Shown: piece by piece, positions 1-8,298 of the stretch
Layout: each line of letters opens with the position of its first letter
Numbering within the stretch: the stretch's first letter is position 1
Assembly (NCBI GenBank): GCA_964580105.1
Contig: CAZOJJ010000009.1
Span: forward strand, 1 to 64,000
Length of the DNA stretch: 64,000 bases
Direction: 5' to 3'
Origin: CAZOJJ01 sp964580105
GTDB taxonomy: Bacteria > Bacteroidota > Rhodothermia > Rhodothermales > Rubricoccaceae
Notes under the pieces: model-generated
Database searches by the model: none
What the model was told of the DNA's origin: nothing
What the model saw: only the letters and a program-made list of their open reading frames with translations
Program-made: the position numbers and the translations under genes

Positions 1-1278
1 GCCCAGAAGAAGATCGACACCCTCTCGAGCCAGCACCGCTTCCAGCTCCGCGAGCTGGAGGAGCGGATGATCTTCCGCTACAAGGTGCGCCACCCCAACG
101 GGAAGGTCATCGCGGGCGAGCAGAAGGCGTACAACGCGGACGAGATCCGCGTGGCGCTCGAGCGGATGGGGATGGAGGTGGTCTCCATCAACCGGAAGCT
201 GCTCAACCTCAGCAGCAAGCCGCCCACCGGCGACGTCATCATGTTCGTCCGCCTCGCGGCCAACCTGCTCGCCGAGAAGATGCCGTTCGCCGAGGTGCTC
301 AACCTCCTCGTGGCCGACATCTCGTCCACGAGCCTGAAGCAGGTCATCCGGGACATCAACTCCGACCTCAAGAGCGGCATGGAGGCCAAGGCGGCCTTCA
401 TGAAGCACCAGGAGAAGCTCGGCAAGTTCACCGCCTACATGCTCGGCGTGGCGAGCCAGTCCGGCAACATGGCCGAGATCTACGAGGCGACGGCGCGGTT
501 CCTCGAGCGCAAGGACGAGTTCCGCAAGAGCGTCAAGTCGTCCATGATCATGCCGGCGGTGACGATCCTGGCCACCATCGGCGTGTTCATCTGGTACGTG
601 TGGTACATCGTGCCGCAGACGGCCGGCCTGTTCAAGAACTTCGAGAGCATCGAGCTCCCGCCGCTGACGACGATGTCCATCGTCCTCTCGGAGTGGCTGG
701 ACCGGAACATGATCTGGCTGCTCCTCGGCTTCGTCGCCGCGGTAGCCGGGGCGGTGATGTTCCTGCGCTCGCCGAGGGGCAAGTTCCTCGCGCACAAGTA
801 CATGATCCGGGTGCCCGTCATCGGCGGGCTGCTGCACAAGCTCAACATCGAGGTGTTCAGCCGCGTCTTCGCCATCCTGTACTCGGGCTCGGGCGAGAAC
901 ATCGAGGTCATCAAGATCGCCGCCGAGGCGTGCGGCAACTCCTACATGGAGCACCAGGTCAAGACCATCACCATCCCCATGATGATGGCGCAGGGCGCCG
1001 ACCTCGTGCGCGCGATGGAGGCCTCCGGCGTGTTCACGCCGATGGCGCTGGCGCGGTACCGCTCCGGCGCCGAGACGGGCAACGTGCGCAAGAGCGCGCA
1101 GCAGATGGCCGACTACTACGAGAAGGAGACGACGCTGAAGCTGGAGGTGGCCGTGCAGACCATCCAGACGGCGGTGAGTATGTTCATCGGCATCATGGTG
1201 GCGTTCCTCACCGTGCTCTCGGCCGAGACCGCCCTCATCCGCCCGTCGGCCAACGAGTTCATGCCGGGCCGCCGGTAA
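1..1278 (+). CDS. pilC: Pilus/secretion inner-membrane platform protein, PilC/GspF family (5' partial)
   Basis: Polytopic inner-membrane platform that couples the assembly ATPases to pilin insertion or extraction. Counting from the internal ATG at 67, hydrophobic segments lie at about residues 158-185, 214-233 and 365-388, the usual GspF layout of two cytoplasmic domains separated by membrane segments. The family-like N-terminus (FRYKVRHPNGKVIAGEQKA) follows ATG 67, which also has a GGAGG-like site just upstream. However, the frame stays open to base 1 and all 22 upstream codons end in G or C, so the real start probably lies before the window and the protein has a short helical N-terminal extension. 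The ATPase gene follows after 21 nt, consistent with one operon. Confidence 0.9.
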   Translation, partial: AQKKIDTLSSQHRFQLRELEERMIFRYKVRHPNGKVIAGEQKAYNADEIRVALERMGMEVVSINRKLLNLSSKPPTGDVIMFVRLAANLLAEKMPFAEVLNLLVADISSTSLKQVIRDINSDLKSGMEAKAAFMKHQEKLGKFTAYMLGVASQSGNMAEIYEATARFLERKDEFRKSVKSSMIMPAVTILATIGVFIWYVWYIVPQTAGLFKNFESIELPPLTTMSIVLSEWLDRNMIWLLLGFVAAVAGAVMFLRSPRGKFLAHKYMIRVPVIGGLLHKLNIEVFSRVFAILYSGSGENIEVIKIAAEACGNSYMEHQVKTITIPMMMAQGADLVRAMEASGVFTPMALARYRSGAETGNVRKSAQQMADYYEKETTLKLEVAVQTIQTAVSMFIGIMVAFLTVLSAETALIRPSANEFMPGRR

Positions 1279-1299
1279 GCCCCGCCCTCCGCCGCCCTC

Positions 1300-3321
1300 A
1301 TGTCGAACAGCCGTTTCTTCCGCGCCCCCGCCGCCCCGGTCGAGGAGGCCCCCGCCGCGCCCGCGCCGCTCCCCGGCGACGGCGCCGTGGGGAGCCCCCC
1401 GGCCTCGGTGCAGGAGGGCGGCGGCGCCGGGGCCGCCGCCGGGGCCGACGCGACGGAGGCCGTCCCGAGTGCGCCGGCCCCGGCCGCCCCCGCCGCGCCG
1501 GCGGTCCAGGCCCACGCCTTCGCCCACGTCCAGGACCGCGTGGTCCAGGCGCTGCTGCGGAAGGGGGCCATCCGGCCCGAGCAGGTCACCGAGGCCGAGG
1601 AGCAGCGGCGGATCCAGCAGTCCAAGGCGCCGCTGTGGCGGATGCTCGCCGAGCTGACCAGCGTCGACCGCGACGTGGTCTACGAGCAGGCGGCGGTGAC
1701 GTACGCCTTCCGCATCGCGCCGGTGAAGGAGCGCGAGCCGGAGGCGGAGTTCGTCAAGACCGTCCTGGAGTCGTTCTCCGAGGCCCACCGCGAGAAGCTC
1801 CTCGAGCTCAAGGTGGCGCCCTACGCCTACGCGCAGGACCAGCCCTCGGGCATCCTCAAGCTCGTCTTCATCACCGAAGACCCGATGCGGCAGGAGCTCC
1901 AGCGCACGATGCACCAGCTGGAGCTGGAGCGGTTCGAGCTCTGCTTCGCGCCCGCCGCCGTGGTCAACCAGGTGCTCACGGAGGCCTTCCCGCGCAAGAA
2001 CGAGTACCTCGAGCGCATCCAGGAGAGCAGCGGGCCGGACTTCGACTTCGGGATGAGCTTCGAGAGCGGCGAGAAGTCGCTCGTGGATGAGGAGGCCCTC
2101 GAAGCGGAGATCTCGCGCTCGTCCCTGATCAACCTCGTCGAGGCCCTCCTCGTCGAGGCCGTCCGCCTCGGCGCGAGCGACATCCACGTCTTCCCCAACC
2201 ACCGCCGCAAGACCGAGGTCCACTTCCGCATCGACGGCCGCCTCCAGCACTGGCACACCGAGGAGAAGGGGCACCCCGAGGCGCTGCTGGCCGTGCTCAA
2301 GGACGCCGCCGGCGGCGTGGACCGATTCGAGCGGGACATGGCGCAGGACGGCTTCATCCAGCGCCGCATCGACGACACGCTCATCCGCTACCGCGTCAGC
2401 GTGCTCCCCATCGCGACGGCCAACGCGGAGATCCGCGCCGAGAGCATCGTCATCCGCGTGCTCGACGACCGGAAGGTGCTCACCGACCTCCGCAAGCTGG
2501 GCCTCCTCGAGGGCGCGCTCAAGCAGTTCAAGAAGGCCATCAGCCAGCCCCACGGCATGGTCATCCTGACCGGCCCCACCGGCTCGGGTAAGTCCACCAC
2601 GCTCGTGGCCGCGCTCAGCCAGGTCGTCTCGCCCGAGGTCAACGTGCTCACGGTCGAGGACCCCGTCGAGTACATCATCCCGGGCGTGCGCCAGATCAAG
2701 CTCTCCCACAAGCTCTCGCTCGAGAGCGCCCTCCGCGCCATCCTCCGCCACGACCCCGACATCGTGATGGTGGGCGAGATGCGCGACAAGGACACGGCCG
2801 AGCTGGCCATCAAGCTCGCCAACACCGGCCACCTCACCTTCTCGACGCTCCACACCAACGACGCCCCGAGCGCGGTCTCCCGTCTGTTCAAGATGGGCAT
2901 CGAGCCGTTCCTCATCGCCTACGCCATCAACCTCGTGGTGGCCCAGCGGCTCATCCGTACGCTCTGCCCGGACTGCAAGCAGCCCGACCCCGAGGTGGAC
3001 GCCGTGCTGGCCCGCGAGCTCGGCTTCTCCGAGGAGGAGATCGCCACGACGACGTTCTACAGGCCCCACCTCGGCAGCTCCTGCCCCACCTGCAAGGGGC
3101 GCGGGTACAAGGGCCGCCGCGCCGTCGCCGAGGCGCTCTACTTCTCGCACGCCATCCGCGAGGCCATCGTCGAGGCGGGCGACGTCATCGACGAGGACGA
3201 GCTGCGCACGATCGCCGAGGGGGAGGGGATGCTCACCCTCCAGGCCTCCGCCCGCGTGCTCGTGCAGATGGGCGAGGTGGACCTGGCCGAGATGCTCCGC
3301 GTGACGGCGGGCGAGGACTGA
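1300..3321 (+). CDS. pilB: Pilus extension / type II secretion ATPase, PilB/GspE family
   Basis: Hexameric cytoplasmic ATPase that powers subunit assembly (673 aa). Residues 1-70 are Ala/Pro/Gly-rich and probably disordered. An MshEN-like N-terminal domain follows at about 70-165. The core has Walker A GPTGSGKS at 425-432, an intact Asp box (TVEDPVEY), Walker B-like DPDIVMVGEMRD and the His box STLHTNDA. A four-cysteine zinc site is visible: C556, C559, C595 and C598 (CPDC...CPTC). All expected catalytic elements are present, in contrast to the second ATPase in this locus. PilB or GspE cannot be chosen from sequence alone; the PilT-, PilM/N- and secretin-like neighbours favour a type IV pilus-like machine. 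Confidence 0.93.
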   Translation: MSNSRFFRAPAAPVEEAPAAPAPLPGDGAVGSPPASVQEGGGAGAAAGADATEAVPSAPAPAAPAAPAVQAHAFAHVQDRVVQALLRKGAIRPEQVTEAEEQRRIQQSKAPLWRMLAELTSVDRDVVYEQAAVTYAFRIAPVKEREPEAEFVKTVLESFSEAHREKLLELKVAPYAYAQDQPSGILKLVFITEDPMRQELQRTMHQLELERFELCFAPAAVVNQVLTEAFPRKNEYLERIQESSGPDFDFGMSFESGEKSLVDEEALEAEISRSSLINLVEALLVEAVRLGASDIHVFPNHRRKTEVHFRIDGRLQHWHTEEKGHPEALLAVLKDAAGGVDRFERDMAQDGFIQRRIDDTLIRYRVSVLPIATANAEIRAESIVIRVLDDRKVLTDLRKLGLLEGALKQFKKAISQPHGMVILTGPTGSGKSTTLVAALSQVVSPEVNVLTVEDPVEYIIPGVRQIKLSHKLSLESALRAILRHDPDIVMVGEMRDKDTAELAIKLANTGHLTFSTLHTNDAPSAVSRLFKMGIEPFLIAYAINLVVAQRLIRTLCPDCKQPDPEVDAVLARELGFSEEEIATTTFYRPHLGSSCPTCKGRGYKGRRAVAEALYFSHAIREAIVEAGDVIDEDELRTIAEGEGMLTLQASARVLVQMGEVDLAEMLRVTAGED

Positions 3322-3539
3322 CCCCGTGCCGCCCCGTAACACGGCGTTACGAAACGACCGGAGGGGCGCCGGACGGCGCGGCGTAACCGGGCCGCGCGCC
3401 CGAGGTTAGCGAGAACCGGCGTGACCGGCGTGCGACAAAGGGTCGGGCGAAACGCCCCCGGCCATAGATCCGAACGGCGGGGCACGATACCCGCATCCCG
3501 TCCGCCCAGACGCCCTCCCCCTACCGGAACGCCACTGCC
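3322..3539. other. 218-bp intergenic region between pilB and the pilin-like genes
   Basis: No reading frame with convincing codon bias. A small hairpin (GGGCG-AAA-CGCCC) lies near 3446-3458. I see no good match to the TTG/TAnnTTTG promoter used elsewhere in the window, so I cannot say whether the downstream genes are transcribed separately. Confidence 0.3.
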
Positions 3540-4139
3540 ATGCCTCAGACGTTGCTCGCCCTCCTGGCGATGATCCTGACCTCGCTCCTGGCCTTCAACC
3601 AGCAGCAGAGCGTGCGCAACAACTACACGCACATGGTCGGCAACGAGATCGAGATGGCCGCCTCCGGCGCCCTCATGACCGTGCTGGAGTTCATCGGCTC
3701 GCGCTCCTTCGACGAGCGCACCACCCCCGCGGCCATCGAGGCGGCCCAGACCCTCCCCGCCGACTCCACCCACTTCAGCGCGGCCCACCGGTTCGGCAGC
3801 TACGACCGCGGCGCGAGCGGCTGCGACCTCATGGCCCCGTACCGGACCCCCGACTGCGACGACATCGACGACGTGGACGGCCTTACGGGGCAGACCATCT
3901 CGGTCACGCTCAGCACCGGCCTCACCCTCGACTTCGCCGTCTCCGTCGAGGTGGACTACGTGGGCCTCGACGACATGGACCGGCCCATCACCACGCCCAC
4001 CTTCTACAAGCGCGTCGTCGTGACGGCCGCCAACGACCTCCTTCCCTACGGCCGGCTCGAAATGGTGCGCATCTTCGCCTACGACCCGCTCAAGGCCGAG
4101 GCCGACTACGAGGACGTCTACGGCCCCCTCGGCGCTTGA
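3540..4139 (+). CDS. Pilin-like single-TM protein 1
   Basis: 199 aa. A hydrophobic segment starts almost at the N-terminus (residues 3-19), followed by a polar helix and a beta-rich domain with one close Cys pair (GCD...DCDD), the general shape of a minor (pseudo)pilin. There is no prepilin peptidase motif: no Gly before the hydrophobic stretch and no Glu at +5. It lies between the two assembly ATPase genes and is followed by two further proteins of the same build, so a structural or priming role in the pilus-like machine is inferred. I do not recognise a named family. Confidence 0.65.
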   Translation: MPQTLLALLAMILTSLLAFNQQQSVRNNYTHMVGNEIEMAASGALMTVLEFIGSRSFDERTTPAAIEAAQTLPADSTHFSAAHRFGSYDRGASGCDLMAPYRTPDCDDIDDVDGLTGQTISVTLSTGLTLDFAVSVEVDYVGLDDMDRPITTPTFYKRVVVTAANDLLPYGRLEMVRIFAYDPLKAEADYEDVYGPLGA

Positions 4140-4175
4140 TCCTCCGGGCGCTCCGTCTCGCTCACCGCCACCGCC

Positions 4176-4832
4176 ATGCAGTTCATCCTCGACCACCTCA
4201 CCTCCCTTCTCGTGGCGGGCGTCGTGATTCTCATCCTGGCGACGGCCCAGCTCTACGCCCAGCGCTCCGGCCTGGAACAGACCACGTCCTACGCGACGAA
4301 GTCCAAGGCGCTCTCCTTCGGCGAATGGCTGGAGGACGACATCCTCTCCCTCGGCGCCAACTACGGCGAAGACGCCTACCGCTTCGAGGTCCCCACGACG
4401 GACTCCACCACGGGCAACACCACCGAGTTCCGGTTCTACAGCGACAGCCTCCTCGTCTCGGGGGACACCCTCCGCATGATGACCCGCTACAAGCTCGACC
4501 CGCTGGAGACCATCGTCCGGGGCGGCCGGGAGATCCTCCTCTTCGAGATGGAGCGCGCGACGGCGCAGAAGCCGGTCGTCAACGGCGAGGCCGCCGAGCC
4601 CGCCGAGCACGAGTGGACGGCCGACGGCCGCAGCCTCTCGACCCTCTCCGCCTTCAACATCGCCATCCTGACCCGCACCGGCGCCGAGACCACGGACGTC
4701 GATCAGGGCGAGTTCATCCGCGTCTCGTTCGCGCTCGTGCCGGAGTACCCGGTCGAGCCCGAGTACCTCCGCGAACTGTACTGGACCACCACCCTCAAGG
4801 TGCGTCCGTTCTGGGAGCCGCCATCGGCCTGA
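4176..4832 (+). CDS. Pilin-like single-TM protein 2
   Basis: 218 aa. The TM helix is at residues 9-27 (LLVAGVVILILATAQLYAQ), followed by an amphipathic stretch and a beta-rich domain, resembling PilW-type minor pilins in outline. The canonical G/FTLxE cleavage site is absent. It starts 36 nt after the stop of the upstream pilin-like gene and ends 45 nt before the next one. The C-terminus (TTTLKVRPFWEPP) is a plausible final strand. No catalytic motif is visible. The role as a minor pilin-like component is inferred from fold outline and location. Confidence 0.65.
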   Translation: MQFILDHLTSLLVAGVVILILATAQLYAQRSGLEQTTSYATKSKALSFGEWLEDDILSLGANYGEDAYRFEVPTTDSTTGNTTEFRFYSDSLLVSGDTLRMMTRYKLDPLETIVRGGREILLFEMERATAQKPVVNGEAAEPAEHEWTADGRSLSTLSAFNIAILTRTGAETTDVDQGEFIRVSFALVPEYPVEPEYLRELYWTTTLKVRPFWEPPSA

Positions 4833-4877
4833 TCCCCCGCTCCCCCTCTCCACCCTCCCCAACCACCGAGCAGCATC

Positions 4878-6278
4878 ATGGGTAAGGCACTTCTCATCCT
4901 CGTTCTGGGCGCGGGGCTCCTCCTCGCCATCGCCCAGGTGGGCACCAACGAGTCCCTCGTGCGCACGTCCGCCCAGCAGGGGCAGTACGGCAACGAGGTG
5001 GTCGCGCGCGAGATCGCGCGGTCCGGCTTCAACGTCGCCATGGGCCTCGCGCGCCAGTACGGCTCCGACATCTACGCCGCGGTCACCGCCATCAACGGCG
5101 GCAACGGTGAGCTCCGCCGCGAGCACCAGGGCGGCGAGTACGTCGTCGAGGCGTTCACGAGCGACGGCTTCACGATCAACGTCCGCTCGACCGGCTACTT
5201 CGGCGGGGAGTGGGTCAACGGGGAGTACGTCGGGGGCGGGACCCACGTGATGCAGGACCGCTACCAGGTTCCGGTGCTCCGCGCCAAGACGTGCAGCACC
5301 CTCCACGCGCGCTACATCGAGTCCGAGGCCGGCTACTGCTCCGGCGTCTACCTTCAGCGGCACCTCCCCGGCGCCACCGAACTCTCCGAGCCGGAGATGA
5401 TCTTCCCCGTCGGCCACAACGGGGACAACACCGAACTCCGCGTGGACAAGACGATCGCGCCGGGGACGCAGATGGACTTCTTCATCGGCGTGGACGAGAA
5501 CTGCTCGGAGCGGCCCAGCAACCCGCGCACCTACGACGTCGAGGCCCACGTCTTCGACGAGAGGGACTACAACCACATCCACCACGGCATCGAGTATCCC
5601 TTCGAGAGCTTCGAGTTCATCAACGAGTCGATCTGGTCGTTCATCAACCAGCACCCGACCAACAACCAGAAGTGGCGGATCGGCTGGGAGGACCAGCACA
5701 TCCTCCGCTGGGACAACGAGAACTCCACCGACCCGAGGAACAGCCTGCAGGCGCTCAAGCGCTACGGCTACGACGGCATAGGGTGGCCCGTCACGGATGC
5801 GAACGGCTACCCCGACCTCCGCGACTACGGGGACCGGCCCGACTTCAGCGACCAGGTCATCGAAGTCTGGCTGGAGCCCATCCCCTATGCCAACTGGCCG
5901 CAGTCGTGCCACGACGCCATGGCTGCCATTCAGAACGACGACGACACCGACCCCGATCCGGGCGGCGGTGAGGAGCCGGGCGACGGCGGCGGTGAGGAGC
6001 CGGGCGACGGCGGCGAGACGGGCGGCGGCGACGACGACGGCGGCGGTGGGGAGTACGAGGGCGGCGGAAGCGAGGGCGGCGAAGAGGGCGGCGGAAGCTC
6101 CGAGCCCCCGGCGCCGGCATGCGCCTGCCCCAGCGGCAACAACAACAACAAGAAGATCGCCGTGATGCACTACCCGCCGGGCAACCCTGGCAACGCCCAC
6201 ATCGTCTGCATCAATCAGAACGGGTGGAACGGCCACAAGAACCACGACCGCGACTACATCACGTGCATCGGTAATTAG
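4878..6278 (+). CDS. Large pilin-like protein with acidic Gly-rich linker and C-terminal HxPPGNP-type domain
   Basis: 466 aa. The N-terminal TM helix (about residues 3-20) is followed by a helix with the A/S-G pattern seen in PilX-like minor pilins, then a long beta-rich region. Residues about 355-412 form a low-complexity Gly/Glu/Asp/Ser linker. The last 45 residues (HYPPGNPGNAHIVCI, then GHxxHxxDYITC) match a short Cys/His motif that I recall from secreted Bacteroidota and marine proteins (HIPPGNPxNAHTIxV...HxxHGDxxG). This looks like an adhesive or metal-binding tip module presented by a pilin-like stalk, but function is inferred. A strong hairpin follows the stop codon. Confidence 0.65.
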   Translation: MGKALLILVLGAGLLLAIAQVGTNESLVRTSAQQGQYGNEVVAREIARSGFNVAMGLARQYGSDIYAAVTAINGGNGELRREHQGGEYVVEAFTSDGFTINVRSTGYFGGEWVNGEYVGGGTHVMQDRYQVPVLRAKTCSTLHARYIESEAGYCSGVYLQRHLPGATELSEPEMIFPVGHNGDNTELRVDKTIAPGTQMDFFIGVDENCSERPSNPRTYDVEAHVFDERDYNHIHHGIEYPFESFEFINESIWSFINQHPTNNQKWRIGWEDQHILRWDNENSTDPRNSLQALKRYGYDGIGWPVTDANGYPDLRDYGDRPDFSDQVIEVWLEPIPYANWPQSCHDAMAAIQNDDDTDPDPGGGEEPGDGGGEEPGDGGETGGGDDDGGGGEYEGGGSEGGEEGGGSSEPPAPACACPSGNNNNKKIAVMHYPPGNPGNAHIVCINQNGWNGHKNHDRDYITCIGN

Positions 6279-6643
6279 CCGCGCACCGCGTCAGCGCAGA
6301 TGGCTCCGGCGGCCGGCCCTCGTGTGGGGGCCGGCCGCGCTCGTTGGCGGCTCGTTCGCGCAGCCACGCGGGCGTCTGGATTCCCCGGCCTCGGGGGCTC
6401 CGCAGGGGAGGCGAGCGGCGGCTTCGAGGTGTGCGGGTGGGGCGCGGGCTGCTCGAACAGGGGGGGGGCGTGTAGCGCGGGCGTTACCGATTGGAGCGGA
6501 GGGCGGTAGTTCCTGCCCTTCGGAAGCGGGCTCAGCCGATACCCACGCCGCCAGAGAGGGCATGCGCACGCTGGCGCGGCCTTTGTCAAGGCCAACGCGC
6601 CGGCCCCCGGTTTCTCCCTCCGTAGTTCCCCCGCTTCCGTCAC
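6279..6643. other. 365-bp intergenic region
   Basis: Contains the hairpin at 6309-6338 and a run of nine G at 6460-6468, a likely slippage or sequencing hot spot. No frame has convincing coding character. No clear -33/-7 promoter was found for the downstream ATPase gene. TTTG at 6582-6585 and TAGTTCCC at 6623-6630 are too far apart. Confidence 0.4.
6309..6338 (+). terminator. Hairpin after the pilin-like gene
   Basis: Perfect 11-bp GC stem (6309-6319 with 6328-6338) and an 8-nt loop, 31 nt after the stop codon. No T-run follows, so it may act as a Rho-assisted or mRNA-protecting 3' structure rather than a classical intrinsic terminator. Confidence 0.55.
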
Positions 6644-8251
6644 GTGAACACGCCCGCCTCGTCGTCCCCGGTTTCTTCGGCACCCGCCACGCCGTCGGCT
6701 CCCGCCGGCGCCGCCGGCATGGCCCCCGCACCCGAGGCCGCGCCCGGGCAGGGCGCCCTCACGCCCGAGGCGCAGGCCCGGCTGGCCGCGCTCCAGCAGG
6801 CCGCCCAGGCCCTCGCCGCCTACGAGGCGGCGCAGGCCGGCGACGGCGCCGCCGAGGAGCCCGAGGGCGCGGCGCCCTTCCCCGCCTCGTCGCTGCTGAG
6901 CGTGCCGCTGGACGAGGTGCCCGAGGTGCTCCCCCTGGCGAGCCTGGGGACGACGGCGCCCGGCGCGCCGCCGCCCGCCCAGCGGCCCCTCGCGCCCGCC
7001 CCTCCGCAGCGGCCGCAGGAGCCCGTCGTGCTCGGCTCAGCCGGCCTGCCCGGCTTCGTGACGGACCTCGCGCGCTCGGCCCCCCGCCTGATCCAGGGCG
7101 AGGACCGGCTGATGTACTACGCCGAGAAGATCGAGCAGCTCACGGTGGACCAGCGCGAGGCGCTCCGCGACTACATGGAGTCGTTCGTCGGCCGCCTCCA
7201 CGAGATGGGCGCCTCCGACATGGACATGGGCGGGCCGGCCTGCGTCGGCCGCGTGTGGTACCGCGTGGACGGCGAGAAGTGCCCCTACGACGAGATCGGC
7301 GCACGGAGCAACGACGAGATCGACATCCTCATCCTCAACCTGCTCAGCCCGCGTCAGCGCGCGGACCTCTTCAGGGTCCAGAGCGCGGACTTCTCGTACT
7401 TCCTCCCCGTCTCCGGCGGCCAGCGGCGCTTCCGCTGCACGGTCTACTTCGACGCCCAGCACCTCGGGCTCTGTATGCGTGCCATCAACGAGACGGTGCG
7501 CAAGATGGAGGGGCTCGGGTTCCACCCGGCCATCCAGCGCGGCATGATGTTCCGCCACGTCCGCGACGGCCTCACCCTCGTCACGGGCGTGACCGGCTCG
7601 GGCAAGTCCACCACGCTCGATGCCATCATTGACGCGAACAACCACGACTTCAACGGGCACATCGTCATCGTGGCGAAGCCCATCGAGTACATGCACGCGC
7701 CGGACAAGTGCATCATCCGCCACCGCGAGGTGGGCCCGGACGTGCCCTCGTTCAAGGACGGCGTCATCCAGGCGCTCCGCCAGGACCCCGACATCATCAT
7801 GATCGGGGAGATGCGCGACCCGGAGACGATCTCGGCGGCCATCGAGGCGGCCGACACCGGCCACAAGGTGTTCTCTACGCTCCACACCTCCAGCGCCGTC
7901 GAGAGCCTCGACCGCATGGTGGCCGAGTACCCGCACGAGGAGCAGGACCGCATCCGCATCCGCCTCGGCGACGTGCTCCGCTGCGTGATCTCGCAGAAGC
8001 TGCCCCCGCGCATCGGCGGGGGGCGCGTGCTCACGAAGGAGGTGCTCTGGGTCACGGCCAGCGTGAAGGCCGCCATCCTCAACGGCAACACCGGCGAGAT
8101 CTACCAGATGATGTGGGAGGGCGGGAAGCAGGGGATGGTCACGCTGGAGCAGGACCTCGCCCGCCTCGTCCGCGAACGCAAGATCATGCCCGAGATCGGG
8201 CTCCAGTACGCCAACAACAAGCGCCGCTTCCAGCAGCTGATCGGGGGGTGA
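6644..8251 (+). CDS. pilT: Retraction-type pilus ATPase, PilT family, with altered Asp box
   Basis: 535 aa with a GTG start; PilT is usually about 350 aa. The extra length is an Ala/Pro-rich N-terminal region of about 130 residues. The core has the PAS-like N-domain, Walker A GVTGSGKS at 315-322, Walker B-like DPDIIMIGEMRD and the His box STLHTSSA. The Asp box, normally xxEDPIE, reads IVAKPIE (A344-K345), so the acidic Glu-Asp pair is replaced while the surrounding helix and the final Glu are kept. Coupling of ATP hydrolysis to retraction may therefore differ. It sits in the pilus cluster, 47 nt ahead of the PilM/N gene. Confidence 0.85.
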   Translation: MNTPASSSPVSSAPATPSAPAGAAGMAPAPEAAPGQGALTPEAQARLAALQQAAQALAAYEAAQAGDGAAEEPEGAAPFPASSLLSVPLDEVPEVLPLASLGTTAPGAPPPAQRPLAPAPPQRPQEPVVLGSAGLPGFVTDLARSAPRLIQGEDRLMYYAEKIEQLTVDQREALRDYMESFVGRLHEMGASDMDMGGPACVGRVWYRVDGEKCPYDEIGARSNDEIDILILNLLSPRQRADLFRVQSADFSYFLPVSGGQRRFRCTVYFDAQHLGLCMRAINETVRKMEGLGFHPAIQRGMMFRHVRDGLTLVTGVTGSGKSTTLDAIIDANNHDFNGHIVIVAKPIEYMHAPDKCIIRHREVGPDVPSFKDGVIQALRQDPDIIMIGEMRDPETISAAIEAADTGHKVFSTLHTSSAVESLDRMVAEYPHEEQDRIRIRLGDVLRCVISQKLPPRIGGGRVLTKEVLWVTASVKAAILNGNTGEIYQMMWEGGKQGMVTLEQDLARLVRERKIMPEIGLQYANNKRRFQQLIGG

Positions 8252-8298
8252 CCTCCTGACGCGCTGCCCGCCACCCGAACCGCCAACCGCCCACTCCC

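Noticed and set aside
3138..6245. Minus-strand open frame of 1,035 codons opposite pilB and the pilin-like genes
   Set aside because: Val/Ala/Arg/Asp-rich composition typical of antisense frames in GC-rich coding DNA; no domain, and the plus strand has well-supported genes.
6291..6731. Short minus-strand frames in the 6.3-6.7 kb spacer
   Set aside because: Arg/Pro/Ala-rich, overlapping a terminator hairpin and a G-run; no start signal or family similarity.
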